Positions 18,989 to 29,056 of a DNA stretch of 36,588 nucleotides are shown here, in pieces. The notes beneath the pieces were generated by a model, which saw only the letters and a list, made by a program, of their open reading frames with translations, did not search any database and had not been told where the DNA came from. Position numbers and translations under genes: made by a program. Source of the DNA: a virus. Location: positions 1 through 36,588 of the IMG/VR virus record IMGVR_UViG_3300030101_002124. One strand, given 5' to 3'. Within the stretch, counting starts at the first letter, position 1. The number at the start of each line of letters is the position of its first letter.

Positions 18989-19689
18989 ATATATATATTT
19001 TTATCCCAACTGCCGCCATTATTCAAGACCATTGGCACAATATATGGTATTCCTTCTGTTATGATACCACAAGAAAGTATTGGTTTTGCTAGATTTACCT
19101 TCATATAAGCCATTGCTAGAGATTTCTTATCTACTAAACAACCTACGGTCATCCCCCAGTTTAGTGAGTAATCCGTGGCTACATATTTTTGCTCACTGAC
19201 TGAGTGAAAGTGTCCTTGACAACAACACATACTTGTCTCTTTTACGGCTTTTGCAATATCTTTACAAAATTGATGAGCAAATAAAACTGTATTCTTATCA
19301 GTTTTAATTATGTGTTTTTCTTTCCACACCCATCCGTTACCAACCTCTAATATTTCATTGTAATCTCTTAGAAAAAATTTAGACATTCCTTTTGCCATAG
19401 CTCTACGCAAAACCATAGAACCATGATTAGATTCTAATAGAACCATTTTTGGAAATATTTTTTCTAATTGTTTACAAAGCGACCTGCCACCCAGTAACTC
19501 ATCAGCTGGACTAGGTAAGTCAGGATTAATTACATGACTTACATTAATAGAATGCCAATCCATTTCGTCACCAATCATGATGACTGAGTCAGGCTGATAT
19601 ACTTTTTTTAATTTTATAAGAAATGGAAAGGTGTCTTTGTGATGATATGGGAAGTGCAAGTCGCTAATTACTAGCACTCTTTTGTTCAT
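18985..19689 (-). CDS. Calcineurin-like metallophosphoesterase
   Basis: All motifs of the family are visible: D10-L-H12, GDEMD (D41), N88-H89 with G90, H139, and GHFH (160-163 region, H160 and H162). These bind two metal ions and hydrolyse phosphoesters. Substrate unknown; phage homologues may act on DNA ends, nucleotides or host phosphoproteins. A CCC triplet precedes the last motif. ATGA/TAATG-type overlaps join it to its neighbours within the late operon. Confidence 0.85.
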   Translation of the reverse strand: MNKRVLVISDLHFPYHHKDTFPFLIKLKKVYQPDSVIMIGDEMDWHSINVSHVINPDLPSPADELLGGRSLCKQLEKIFPKMVLLESNHGSMVLRRAMAKGMSKFFLRDYNEILEVGNGWVWKEKHIIKTDKNTVLFAHQFCKDIAKAVKETSMCCCQGHFHSVSEQKYVATDYSLNWGMTVGCLVDKKSLAMAYMKVNLAKPILSCGIITEGIPYIVPMVLNNGGSWDKNIYI

Positions 19690-19937
19690 TATTTTATCCC
19701 TAACGCTGCTTTTACTCCTAATAATAAAAGTGTTAGTGCACCAGTTACAATAAAACCTATTATTATAAAACGTACTCTGACACTAATTTTTTCGTGTAGT
19801 TGTCTTTGTTCTCTGAGATACATGAAATCTTTTTGTGCTTCGTATATCTCTTCAGAATTTAAACCCATCTTAGCTAGGGTTTGCTCCACAGTTTTTTCTA
19901 CTATTTCTACAACTTCTTTTTGTTTTATTTCCACCAT
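19689..19937 (-). CDS. Membrane-anchored helical protein, 82 residues
   Basis: A charged helical N-terminus (VEIVEKTVEQTLAKMGLNSE), a segment EAQKDFMYLREQRQLHEKIS and a C-terminal membrane helix (FIIIGFIVTGALTLLLLGV). It resembles a small membrane family of phages (DUF6127-like by memory). ATG at 19937 was preferred to a TTG at 19976, giving a 13-base overlap with the giant gene. Possibly part of lysis or of superinfection control. Confidence 0.65.
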   Translation of the reverse strand: MVEIKQKEVVEIVEKTVEQTLAKMGLNSEEIYEAQKDFMYLREQRQLHEKISVRVRFIIIGFIVTGALTLLLLGVKAALGIK

Positions 19938-22900
19938 ATTGGTCTTCTTAATTTTTGCCCTGTTGTTTTTTCCCAAGATAAAACAGCCTCAGTTAAATTT
20001 TGTATCATGTCATTTTTGACTATACTTAGCTGTCTTGTTCTATCTAACTTTTCTTTTTCTGTAAGATTTTTATCTGCTTGTATCCTTCTTATCTCTTGGT
20101 TTATTTGTGAAATTTTTGTGTTTACTTTGTTATATGCACCACGCCATTGTAAAAGATTTTTATTTTTTTCTGCTAACTCTAGTGCTTTGTTGTACTCACC
20201 CCGCTTTTGATACAATCTCATAAGATTGTTTACCTCTTCCATTTTTCTACGCATATCATAAAATTGTGTTTTATACTTAGATTGAAGAGACGGCAGCCCT
20301 TTAAAGAAACCCATAGCCAAAGGACTGTCAAAACCTGTGGTGAAAAACTCTGCAAATTTTCTAGGGTAATCTACAATACTAACAGCTGACACTACAGCAG
20401 AACCTACCCAACCAAAATATCCTTGCACCAAATGTTCTATTTGAACTGGAGATAATTGTACTTTTTCAAAAGGTATTAATTCTAATATTTTAGATGCACC
20501 CACATACGATGAACTCGTGTATGCGTATTTTCTCTCAGAAGCTGGTAATCTTTTCATGCCTAAAGACTCAATAGGTCTACCAGTAAAAGAATCTTTATTA
20601 GAATAAACCTCTAGTGCTGGTGTAATAAGTTGTGGTCTAATATCTACGGCAAAAGTTTCTGTTATTACATGAAGTATTCTCTCTGCTAAAAGTTGACCAT
20701 GAACATCATCATCAACCATTTGCTCCACCATTCTTTCAAAAATTACACCCACAGCACCAACTTCAAATGGTCTTGGTATTCTAAATACTCCAGCGTCATT
20801 TGGCAATTTAAACCAATGATATGTGTCCCTATCCCACTGTTCTCTTTCTTTAAAGTCTTCATCATCTTTGTATGCAAGATACAACCCTATAGAAGCCAAT
20901 GAGTATGTTCCAAGAACAGTTAACAACTGTGCTCTTTGTTCTTTAGTCATAGCTCTGCCAAGTTTATCTAGACCTTGAATACGAGCATTTAAAAATGGTA
21001 TCGACTGTGTCAAGAATCTAACAAATGGATTAGCACCATGCCTACTAAAGTTTAATAAATCTCTAGCTTGATAAGCAGCCTCAAAATGACTAACGCCTTT
21101 TGCTCTTAGTTGCTTATATAACGCTGCACGGTTAACATTTTCAAAGAAAGAACCTGTTTCTTCCCACCATTTTAAACTGTTTCTTAATTTTGAATTTAAT
21201 ACTCGTCTGGCACCTGCTGACCAACCGTCACGCTCCATCACAGTATTTACATCAATGGCTCTATCTAACAACATTTTTGTAGCGTTAGGGTCATCACCAT
21301 AGATGTGTCCAAAGTGTATGCTACCACCACCAAATGCCATCCTAGCTCTTAGCTCTGATGCACCAAGTTGCTTGTTTTTCTTTAATCCTTGTATACCCTC
21401 TAACACGTTTGCCATTGGATTGTATTTAAGTTTACCAACAGCTACAGAGTGTATTGAGTCACGAAGCAAGTTTCTAATTCTAAATGCTGGAGAAAATGTG
21501 ACACCATAAGTGAGATACCTTTTAAAGTTTCTCATAATATTCATCGCAGGGTTCTGCCAACCATTCCAATTAAGTGCTGTAAGAGACTCTAGGACAAGTT
21601 TATTTTCTACTTCGTAGTGTTCCATCTTGCCTTTGTCTCTTGCAAAGACTGATGTTTTTGTTTTGTTAGGAACCCTTCTTGCCACTCCCATTTCAGCAGC
21701 TTTTCTAAGAGTCTTTAATCCAGCAGCATTTTTTAATGATGCCTCTGTCAAAAAAGAATAGTTTCTAATTATGTTTTGTAGCAGGTCGTTGACTGGTAAA
21801 TCTGCACCTCTAAATCTTGGATAATCTGGTTGATTTACAATATCAGCAGCAGCTCTTGGACCGCTGTTGCTATCTCTGTCCTCTAGTAATCTGTAAAAAG
21901 GTATATAAAAATTATATCCATTATCCTCTGTCCATACTTTTGCAGACGCAGGGTCCAGATATCCAGACTTCACACCAATATCTAAAAACGCTTTATTAAA
22001 CTCTTGCAGGTCTTTTAGCGACTCGTTAAATTGTTTTTCTTTACCTTTTTGTAATTCATTTATGGCAGTGTTAATATCTTTAATATTACCAAGACCACTT
22101 TCAAAACCTTTATTTACTAAATTTCTAGCTCTATTAGCAGCAACCCATGCTAAAAAGTCAGGTAAATCCTGACCAAGTTTTTCAAATCTTGTAAATAGTC
22201 CAGTGCCAATTGTTTTATCTTTTAAATCTATGGCTCCCATATTGTCCATAAATGGGACACCATACAGCAATGCTGCCTCTGTTGCACCACTAGAGCCGTA
22301 AGTCATTGTTAAAGACTTGTATTCTTCTTCTCCGACAAACTTTTTTACTGAAATGTATTGGTCAGACAGTCCTTGTTGAAACTTTACACCCCAGTTATCT
22401 GTAAAATCTTTCCAGTGTGCAACAACAGTCTTTCTTGATTGCTTAGGATTAATTCTATCTAGAACTCTTTGTGTGCCATCACTAAACTTTCTGGTGGATG
22501 CAGAAAATTCTAAATTAAATTCTCTAAGTTTTTCTTTTGATAGCCTGTCTACCTCTATTTTAGATGCTTGTATTATAGGTGCTGATGGTGTGCCACCAAC
22601 AATTTCTGCATTTCCAATCTTTTCGTTTATTCTATCTATTAATTTTTCTACACCTTGTTTGGTATTAAGACCTTTGTAGGCATCTTTTCTTGGGCTTGTG
22701 GGTAAATTAATAATTGCAATACCATTATTCTTTAATGAGTTTGCAATTTTAGTTAGCGTATCATCTAAAATTATGTCAGAGTTTTGTACATTTAAAACAT
22801 TAGAAGCGTACACTACATCATATTTTTGTTTTAGTGCATTTGCGTCATGTATTTCTGGGTTAACATTATCGCCAAACTCATATGCCGTAACTCTAAACCC

Positions 22901-25900
22901 TTTTTTTCTTAATAGTTTAGTATGCTCTGCACTTTTACCTGCACCAAAATCAAGTATCTTTGATTTCTTACTTACGTTATCTTGAATATACTTTGGGACT
23001 ACTGCCTGTGGTCCGACAGAACCTTTGGCTCTAGAAGTTAAATTAGCTACTTTAATATCTTCATTAGATATAGATAACTCTGGTGTGAGTTCGTCTAGGT
23101 TTTGGGTTTCTGTTGCTTTGTCTTTTGTGAGGGTTTCTTTTGCTGCCTCTTTTTTCTGTCCAATTCTGTTCTCAACTTCAATGCTTGGCTTACGATTTTC
23201 AAGCTCGACTGTTCCATAGTTTTCTCCTTTGTCGTAGTTATTTATATACTTTTTAGAACCAGAGGACAAATATAAAGCTGGCACATTTTTTATTCCTAAA
23301 TCTCCAAACAATTCATGCTCATAAAACCATAAAACAGCTTGTGCATCTTTAGCAGAAAGGTCATTTCTTTTACCTAATTCTCTAAAAAATTTATCGCCTG
23401 TTTCTCTATGAATTGGTAAAAAGGCTGCTTTTAAACCATCTTGTGCAGATTTAGTATTGTCTACCACTTGTCCAAATTGTCTGTAAAAACTTCTAGCTGC
23501 CCATAAGTCTTTAGTTACTGCATCACCTTCCTTGTCTGCTACCCCAGATATGTTTAAATAATATGAACCAATTTTGTTTCCAAATAAGTAAGAACCGAGA
23601 ACCTCATTTCTTTGATTTCTAGGGCGTACTGCTCCAGCTATCTTTGAGTCTGCAGAGTAGTTTAATTTTTTACCTGTTTTGTCAGTAAATTGAGACCCAT
23701 ATTTAGCAGCTCCAGATTGTTGTAAGACTTTGTCTAAATCTCTCACGTCATGTGTGCTATTTAAAAAATCTACGGTCCCTTCTTTACCTTTTGTATCTAG
23801 TAAATATTGCAGTAAAGACAACTGTTGAGTTATTGTTGTTCTTCCAAAATTTAATTCATTACCAGGTTGTTTTATGGCTAAAGCACCAAATTTATCATAA
23901 TAAGAATAAACTCTTGCTGCTTTAACAACATTATCTGTAGGCGTGGCTTGTGGTGATGTTATACCAACTATTATTGTAAATAAATCTTTGTCATCTTGTG
24001 TTTTTAAGGATGGTATCTTTTGTTGAAGGTTTTTAAACATTTCAACAACATCGGTGTCGTACCATCCTACACCAGTATCTTGTTTGTTAAGTTGATATTT
24101 TATTTCTTTGTCGGCTGCATCTAATGCACGATTGTATGCACTTTTATCCAGCGGGTCACTTTTTTTAACTTTATCATCAAAAAATTTACCAAGTGCTTTT
24201 ATGCTTTTAAATTTTTGTGGTGGTTTTTCTCTAAATTTAACAGTTGATAATGCAAATTCTGCACCTTCTGCTGGTGCTCTTTTATAGACTTTAGCTATTT
24301 GTGTTTCTAGAAATTTTAGTTCTGCTCTACCCTCTGCATCTTTCTTGAGTTCTGGGACAGCACTTCTTCTTGACGTAACACTACCTATTTTTACTGTCTC
24401 ATTTGTGCCTTCAATTCTAAATTCTATAAACTTATCTTCGTCTATTAATTCTTTTTCTTTAGTGCCAATATCGACAATGGCATCTACAGCTGCACCTTGT
24501 TCTGGTCTTACCAACTGTCTAAATCTAGCTTTAATTCTAGGTTTTGTGATATCTGGATTATTATAAATATCCTCAAATATTTTTCTGCCTAGTCTAGCAT
24601 CTAAGAATGGTAATATAGTTCCTACAGTTCTGTCGCCATATTTTAAGTCAGTAAGAGAAAACTCAAATTTTGTAGGAACCTCACCTTTGGCTGCTGCTTT
24701 TTCTGCTTGTGCCAGAGACTTGGTTCTGAGTGCGTCTACGTCTGGTTGTGGCTTGGCTCTTTTGCCAATGTCACCAAGTCTAGCTTTGTCAAAAATATCT
24801 TTGACATCATTAATCTTGTTTTTTCTAAATATGTTTCCTGCTCTTTTAATAAAATCAAACAGCTTTCTAAATGCTCTGATTACAGGATTAGGTGCGGATA
24901 ATAATTTGTTATTGTTTCTAAGTGTAGCGTAAGCACCAAAGGCATAAGCCTGCATCTCTCTGTTGCTTATGTTTCTGTCTGCGTGTCTCTCACGCAATGT
25001 GTTCATGACATCGTTGCCTAATGCTTTCTGCACATTAGGTGTAATACTGTCTATTGTGCCACCAGGTAAGAATGTATCTAGTGCAGTCTGTTCTTGCTCT
25101 GTAAAGAGGTTCGGGCTAACTCTGTCAGTAACTCTTTGAAGAGCATGAAAGTTTTCATGTGCTACTGTTTCTTTAACTTTGCCTAAATCTGTTAGTGAGA
25201 TATAAGCTAAGTCACTAGTTCTATCGTACCAACCGTCAGCAACAGAACCTGCTGTGCCACCAGAGTTCATGACATTTGTCAAATCACCCTGCGGTAACGC
25301 TAAATCTTTTCTGTAATAAACTTGTTTTGTGCCAGGTGATATTTTGGCACCTTGACTTTCTACCTCATCGATAATACTTCCTAAAGTAGGGTCCTGAGTT
25401 TTTATCTCATCCGCTGTAAAAAATGTTTGTTCTGGTAATTTGTTTTTTTGGTCTTGTATCTCTTGCTGCTTTGCTGTGGCTTCTGCTTGAGTATTAAATA
25501 CACCTTGATTGTCAGTTTTAATTACATTGTTATTTGCGTCTAGCTCTTGACTTTTTACAACAAATTTATCACCCTCTTGCTGAACAGCAAAATTAGCAGG
25601 CTTTGCCTGTTCTTGAACTGCCTCTTCTTTGGCTCTCTCTTTTTGTTGTTGAGGTTGTATTATACCAGCCTCTACTTTAGGAGCCTCTACGGGTTTAGCT
25701 ACTGGTGTCTCTGCTGGTGTTTCAACTGGTGCAGTCTGCGGTGTTCTCGTTACTTCACCAGCTAGAGTTGCGGCACCACCAAAGGCACCACCGACAAATC
25801 CACCAGCCATTGCGGCTTCTTTAAATTCTGCTATAGCCTCTGGTGTATCTAGAGGTAAACCAGCTTGATATCTTTCTAGTGCTTGCTGACCAACCTCTGT

Positions 25901-26746
25901 TGCAGCCTCTGCGGTTACACCTAAAGCTGTCCCTTTTGCTACTCTGCCTGTTGTTGCTCTGTTTAAAACATTAGAAAACTGTGTTCTACTAAGTGGTCCA
26001 AACAATCTGCCAACCACTGGATATAATGCAGCCTCTAAAGCTGCCTGTGGCAACGCTGTAGTTGCCGCCTTAGCTTCATTAATAGAATCTAAATTTCCTA
26101 AATTAACTTGTTCTTGTTGTCTGCTAATATTAAATTCAAATAAACGTGGGAAAGAAGCTGCTGCTGCACCAACACCAGCACCAACCAACGCACCAATAGG
26201 ACCAGCAAATCTACCAATCTTTGCACCAGCAACGGCACCAGCGACACCCTCAACAAGAAAAGGACTTGACTGACCTATAGCAGATAATCCAGCTTTTACA
26301 AAAGTATCTACCCCTGCATCTGGTCCCTCTGTAGCCTGTTGGAAACTTACATAACCCTCTTGATTTAGGATATTTCTGTCTTGTTCTGCGGCTTGATTGT
26401 ATAACTCTTGTGCTCTCTCATCGTTGCCCATTAAACCAGCAATACCACCTCTTAGTCTGGTAATAGCTGGACCCCATGACCTCTGCCATGAAGATTTTGT
26501 GGGACCAACAAAAGATTGTGTAAATCCTATATCGCTGGGTGTTTGTGTAGGAGTAAAAGCTCTCTTACCACCAGCAACAGGAGATGTTACAGGAGAAACC
26601 ACGGGTTGCTCTGCCAGTAAAGACTGCCTAAAAGTTTCTGGGTCTAAATCACCTTGATACTCTAATAAAAGTCTCTCTATTAGCTCATCATCTGGTAATA
26701 AAGCTAGATTAGGGTTCTCTAATTTAAGCTGTTCTAAAACAGTCAT
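19925..26746 (-). CDS. Giant polyvalent virion protein, 2273 residues (zincin, methyltransferase, LPD-type domains)
   Basis: Largest gene of the window. Visible parts in order: a Gly/Ala-rich hydrophobic stretch (about 150-210) that may cross membranes; low-complexity Gln/Glu linkers; a metallopeptidase-like domain with HENFH (HExxH, 530-534) in KETVAHENFHALQ; a region with GWYDTD (about 893) and GITSPQATPTDN (about 930); a methyltransferase-like fold with ILDFGAGKSAEH (about 1264); a helical part with WTEDNGYNFYIPFYRLLED (about 1600-1620) and TFSPAFRIRNLLRDS (about 1746) like large polyvalent protein-associated domains; and a coiled-coil end. Such proteins are thought to be packed in the virion and injected. 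Activities are not proven; catalytic residues of the methyltransferase cannot be confirmed. Confidence 0.75.
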   Translation of the reverse strand: MTVLEQLKLENPNLALLPDDELIERLLLEYQGDLDPETFRQSLLAEQPVVSPVTSPVAGGKRAFTPTQTPSDIGFTQSFVGPTKSSWQRSWGPAITRLRGGIAGLMGNDERAQELYNQAAEQDRNILNQEGYVSFQQATEGPDAGVDTFVKAGLSAIGQSSPFLVEGVAGAVAGAKIGRFAGPIGALVGAGVGAAAASFPRLFEFNISRQQEQVNLGNLDSINEAKAATTALPQAALEAALYPVVGRLFGPLSRTQFSNVLNRATTGRVAKGTALGVTAEAATEVGQQALERYQAGLPLDTPEAIAEFKEAAMAGGFVGGAFGGAATLAGEVTRTPQTAPVETPAETPVAKPVEAPKVEAGIIQPQQQKERAKEEAVQEQAKPANFAVQQEGDKFVVKSQELDANNNVIKTDNQGVFNTQAEATAKQQEIQDQKNKLPEQTFFTADEIKTQDPTLGSIIDEVESQGAKISPGTKQVYYRKDLALPQGDLTNVMNSGGTAGSVADGWYDRTSDLAYISLTDLGKVKETVAHENFHALQRVTDRVSPNLFTEQEQTALDTFLPGGTIDSITPNVQKALGNDVMNTLRERHADRNISNREMQAYAFGAYATLRNNNKLLSAPNPVIRAFRKLFDFIKRAGNIFRKNKINDVKDIFDKARLGDIGKRAKPQPDVDALRTKSLAQAEKAAAKGEVPTKFEFSLTDLKYGDRTVGTILPFLDARLGRKIFEDIYNNPDITKPRIKARFRQLVRPEQGAAVDAIVDIGTKEKELIDEDKFIEFRIEGTNETVKIGSVTSRRSAVPELKKDAEGRAELKFLETQIAKVYKRAPAEGAEFALSTVKFREKPPQKFKSIKALGKFFDDKVKKSDPLDKSAYNRALDAADKEIKYQLNKQDTGVGWYDTDVVEMFKNLQQKIPSLKTQDDKDLFTIIVGITSPQATPTDNVVKAARVYSYYDKFGALAIKQPGNELNFGRTTITQQLSLLQYLLDTKGKEGTVDFLNSTHDVRDLDKVLQQSGAAKYGSQFTDKTGKKLNYSADSKIAGAVRPRNQRNEVLGSYLFGNKIGSYYLNISGVADKEGDAVTKDLWAARSFYRQFGQVVDNTKSAQDGLKAAFLPIHRETGDKFFRELGKRNDLSAKDAQAVLWFYEHELFGDLGIKNVPALYLSSGSKKYINNYDKGENYGTVELENRKPSIEVENRIGQKKEAAKETLTKDKATETQNLDELTPELSISNEDIKVANLTSRAKGSVGPQAVVPKYIQDNVSKKSKILDFGAGKSAEHTKLLRKKGFRVTAYEFGDNVNPEIHDANALKQKYDVVYASNVLNVQNSDIILDDTLTKIANSLKNNGIAIINLPTSPRKDAYKGLNTKQGVEKLIDRINEKIGNAEIVGGTPSAPIIQASKIEVDRLSKEKLREFNLEFSASTRKFSDGTQRVLDRINPKQSRKTVVAHWKDFTDNWGVKFQQGLSDQYISVKKFVGEEEYKSLTMTYGSSGATEAALLYGVPFMDNMGAIDLKDKTIGTGLFTRFEKLGQDLPDFLAWVAANRARNLVNKGFESGLGNIKDINTAINELQKGKEKQFNESLKDLQEFNKAFLDIGVKSGYLDPASAKVWTEDNGYNFYIPFYRLLEDRDSNSGPRAAADIVNQPDYPRFRGADLPVNDLLQNIIRNYSFLTEASLKNAAGLKTLRKAAEMGVARRVPNKTKTSVFARDKGKMEHYEVENKLVLESLTALNWNGWQNPAMNIMRNFKRYLTYGVTFSPAFRIRNLLRDSIHSVAVGKLKYNPMANVLEGIQGLKKNKQLGASELRARMAFGGGSIHFGHIYGDDPNATKMLLDRAIDVNTVMERDGWSAGARRVLNSKLRNSLKWWEETGSFFENVNRAALYKQLRAKGVSHFEAAYQARDLLNFSRHGANPFVRFLTQSIPFLNARIQGLDKLGRAMTKEQRAQLLTVLGTYSLASIGLYLAYKDDEDFKEREQWDRDTYHWFKLPNDAGVFRIPRPFEVGAVGVIFERMVEQMVDDDVHGQLLAERILHVITETFAVDIRPQLITPALEVYSNKDSFTGRPIESLGMKRLPASERKYAYTSSSYVGASKILELIPFEKVQLSPVQIEHLVQGYFGWVGSAVVSAVSIVDYPRKFAEFFTTGFDSPLAMGFFKGLPSLQSKYKTQFYDMRRKMEEVNNLMRLYQKRGEYNKALELAEKNKNLLQWRGAYNKVNTKISQINQEIRRIQADKNLTEKEKLDRTRQLSIVKNDMIQNLTEAVLSWEKTTGQKLRRPIWWK

Positions 26747-26755
26747 ACACTGCTC

Positions 26756-28195
26756 CTATGAAAAAAGACCTGTTAAAAATTGTACGGTGTTTATTACTAA
26801 TCCTTCTTTTACTGTGTCGTTTGATTCAGCAGCAGCCGTGCTTGTAATTGCACTTACGTTAGTATCAAAATCTTTCATTAATGCTAAAACCGCTTGACCT
26901 TTTTGATTTTCATCCATTAAATCCCATTGTGTTCCATAATATTTAGGTGCTAAAGCTAGAGCCTCTTCGTAACTTAGTTTAGCGGGTGCGTGTACTTTGT
27001 TAAATCCACCCTCTCCGTCTGGAACCTTAACCATAAATGGGTCACCAGATGCTGTGTATAATTTACCTTGATAAGATGTTGCAGGTTTGTTTCCAGAGGA
27101 ACCACCAGATTTATAATAGTCACCCATAATTTTTTTGTAATCTCTTTCAGCCTCTGCATCTAATCTATCTTGTTCAGCTTCTTTTTGTGCTGCTAAAGTT
27201 TTAATGCCCTCTTGACCAGCCTCTCCTAGTGCCTGTAGGAAGTTTGGACTTTTGGATGCCATCATAGCAAAACCAGCTGACATTAGTGGTAACGCCCAAG
27301 ATGGTGCATCTTTTTTATCTTTATTATCTGTTGCACCCTTTATGGTTTCTTGTAACTCTTTTTCTTCTTCTTTATTTAAATCAGCAATACCTCCGTCTGT
27401 TACCGTAGCAGACTTTACATCAACTGGTGTTTCTTCAACTGTTTTTTCTTCTGGTTTTTTTACATCATCTTCTTTTACTTGAGGAGCATCTTCTCTGGCT
27501 TTCATTATTTCTTCCATAACAGAAGCATCCCCACCAGTTTGTCTTATTGGGTCATCTCCAAAATAATCTGTGATTGCATCAACTACACTTTTTCCTTTGT
27601 CTTGTAAATAATCTAGGATGGGTGGACTCTCAGTATCAGTCTCACCTAATGTTGACGGTGTAATAACTCCAGCACTGTTTAATCTTGTAAACTGGTCTTG
27701 TGTGACACTGTCTGGTCTTATGTCTTTTGTAGCGTCTGCAGCAGATGAGAAATCATCGGCAACTGTTTCTGTGGGTAATTTAGGCTCTCCGCCAATAGGA
27801 AAACCAGAGTCATAAGGACCAGCAGATACACCAGAGCCATATTCATTCTCAAAAATAATTCTTACAGCATCTGGATTTGTTTGTTGTAAATTTTCTGCAG
27901 CCACCTTTATCTCTGGGTCATCAGGTGATTTGCCGCTTTGTTTAGCTAAATAGTTTCCTATGACTCTAGTTACTAAATTGTAAAAGCTAACATCTCCACC
28001 ATTGTCAAAACCAAGTGCCATAGGTAGAAAACCTTGAGTAACATTCATATTGCTACTAGGCACACCTCTTCTAACTGCACCACCATTAGCATATCCCACA
28101 GGGTTGGTACCCATAAAAAAGTTTAGGTGTTTTGTCTGCGGTAATGTCGTGTTGAAATTACTAATATTAGCTTGTAATCCTAATCCTTTTTTCAT
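26756..28195 (-). CDS. Virion-associated protein with acidic linker, 479 residues
   Basis: Unknown family. N-terminus has GTNPVGYANGGAVRRGVP, a GG-type pattern found in structural proteins of marine phages; the middle (230-300) is Glu/Asp/Lys-rich and likely disordered; then WALPLMSAGFAMMAS (a hydrophobic helix) and a helical stretch QEGIKTLAAQKEAEQDRLDA. It precedes the giant gene by 9 bases and is probably an internal virion or injection protein. Confidence 0.65.
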   Translation of the reverse strand: MKKGLGLQANISNFNTTLPQTKHLNFFMGTNPVGYANGGAVRRGVPSSNMNVTQGFLPMALGFDNGGDVSFYNLVTRVIGNYLAKQSGKSPDDPEIKVAAENLQQTNPDAVRIIFENEYGSGVSAGPYDSGFPIGGEPKLPTETVADDFSSAADATKDIRPDSVTQDQFTRLNSAGVITPSTLGETDTESPPILDYLQDKGKSVVDAITDYFGDDPIRQTGGDASVMEEIMKAREDAPQVKEDDVKKPEEKTVEETPVDVKSATVTDGGIADLNKEEEKELQETIKGATDNKDKKDAPSWALPLMSAGFAMMASKSPNFLQALGEAGQEGIKTLAAQKEAEQDRLDAEAERDYKKIMGDYYKSGGSSGNKPATSYQGKLYTASGDPFMVKVPDGEGGFNKVHAPAKLSYEEALALAPKYYGTQWDLMDENQKGQAVLALMKDFDTNVSAITSTAAAESNDTVKEGLVINTVQFLTGLFS

Positions 28196-28204
28196 TTATG
28201 TCTC

Positions 28205-29056
28205 CTATCTAAATGCATTATATGCACCTATTCCTGCCATACCTAATCCAGCTAATTGCTGTGCCATGCTTGGACCTGGTTGCTGTGAGTAAGCTGTTGT
28301 CATTTGTGCGGCTGGTACACCAGATAGTAGATTACCTAAAGTTGCAGCCTGTGTATATGGGAACTGTTGCTGTCTCAAGAAATCTTGATATGCAATATCC
28401 ATACCTCTTTGTAGTTGCTGTTGACCTTGTAATCCAGCTTGCTCTAGTCCAGATATACCTGCTCTTTGTAAATCCATCTGTCTTCCTGCTAAATTAGCAA
28501 ACTGTTGTCCACCTGCTAGCTGCTGTGCTCTTTGAGATTGAGCTGCACCCAGAGCTTGTTGGAAGTTTTGCCTTGCTAAATCAGATGCTGTTCTTGATTG
28601 TTGTTGTCTTAAATTTCTAAGTCTCTCTGCTTCTTGCACGCCAAATCTAGAGCCACCGAAAGCACCAGCTCTCACAGCAGCATCTGCTGTCCTTTGACCC
28701 TCAATATCACTTCTTCTACGCATTTCATCTAAGACATTTCTTGTTACCATGTCTTGGAATGGGTTCATAAACTGACCTATATCTTGACCTGTTATGGGAG
28801 AGACAGCTAAAGATGATAAACCACGAGCTTGTTGTAAATCAGGCTGAAATGCCTGTGCACCCTGAAATGCTAATTGTCTAGCAGCCTGTTGTTCTGTCGT
28901 AAGTGGTGCTAATCTCTGACCTCCATACGGCATATACTGCACACTAGGGTCAGTGACTGCTGTAGCCTGTTGTGTTAATTTCTTATATGCATCCTCTAAG
29001 AATGCTGGCAACTGTTGTCTTTCAGTTGTCGTATATACTGGTGTTCCAAAACACAT
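28205..29056 (-). CDS. Gln/Ala-rich virion-internal protein, 283 residues
   Basis: Begins MCFGTPVYTTTERQQLPAFL. A long Gln/Ala/Arg-rich helical body with FMNPFQDMVTRNVLDEMRRR and AAVRAGAFGGSRFGVQEAER, a pattern common to a family of internal phage proteins of unknown role. Very few acidic or aromatic residues between 150 and 250. Likely helical bundle protein ejected with DNA; inference from family habit and position. Confidence 0.65.
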   Translation of the reverse strand: MCFGTPVYTTTERQQLPAFLEDAYKKLTQQATAVTDPSVQYMPYGGQRLAPLTTEQQAARQLAFQGAQAFQPDLQQARGLSSLAVSPITGQDIGQFMNPFQDMVTRNVLDEMRRRSDIEGQRTADAAVRAGAFGGSRFGVQEAERLRNLRQQQSRTASDLARQNFQQALGAAQSQRAQQLAGGQQFANLAGRQMDLQRAGISGLEQAGLQGQQQLQRGMDIAYQDFLRQQQFPYTQAATLGNLLSGVPAAQMTTAYSQQPGPSMAQQLAGLGMAGIGAYNAFR

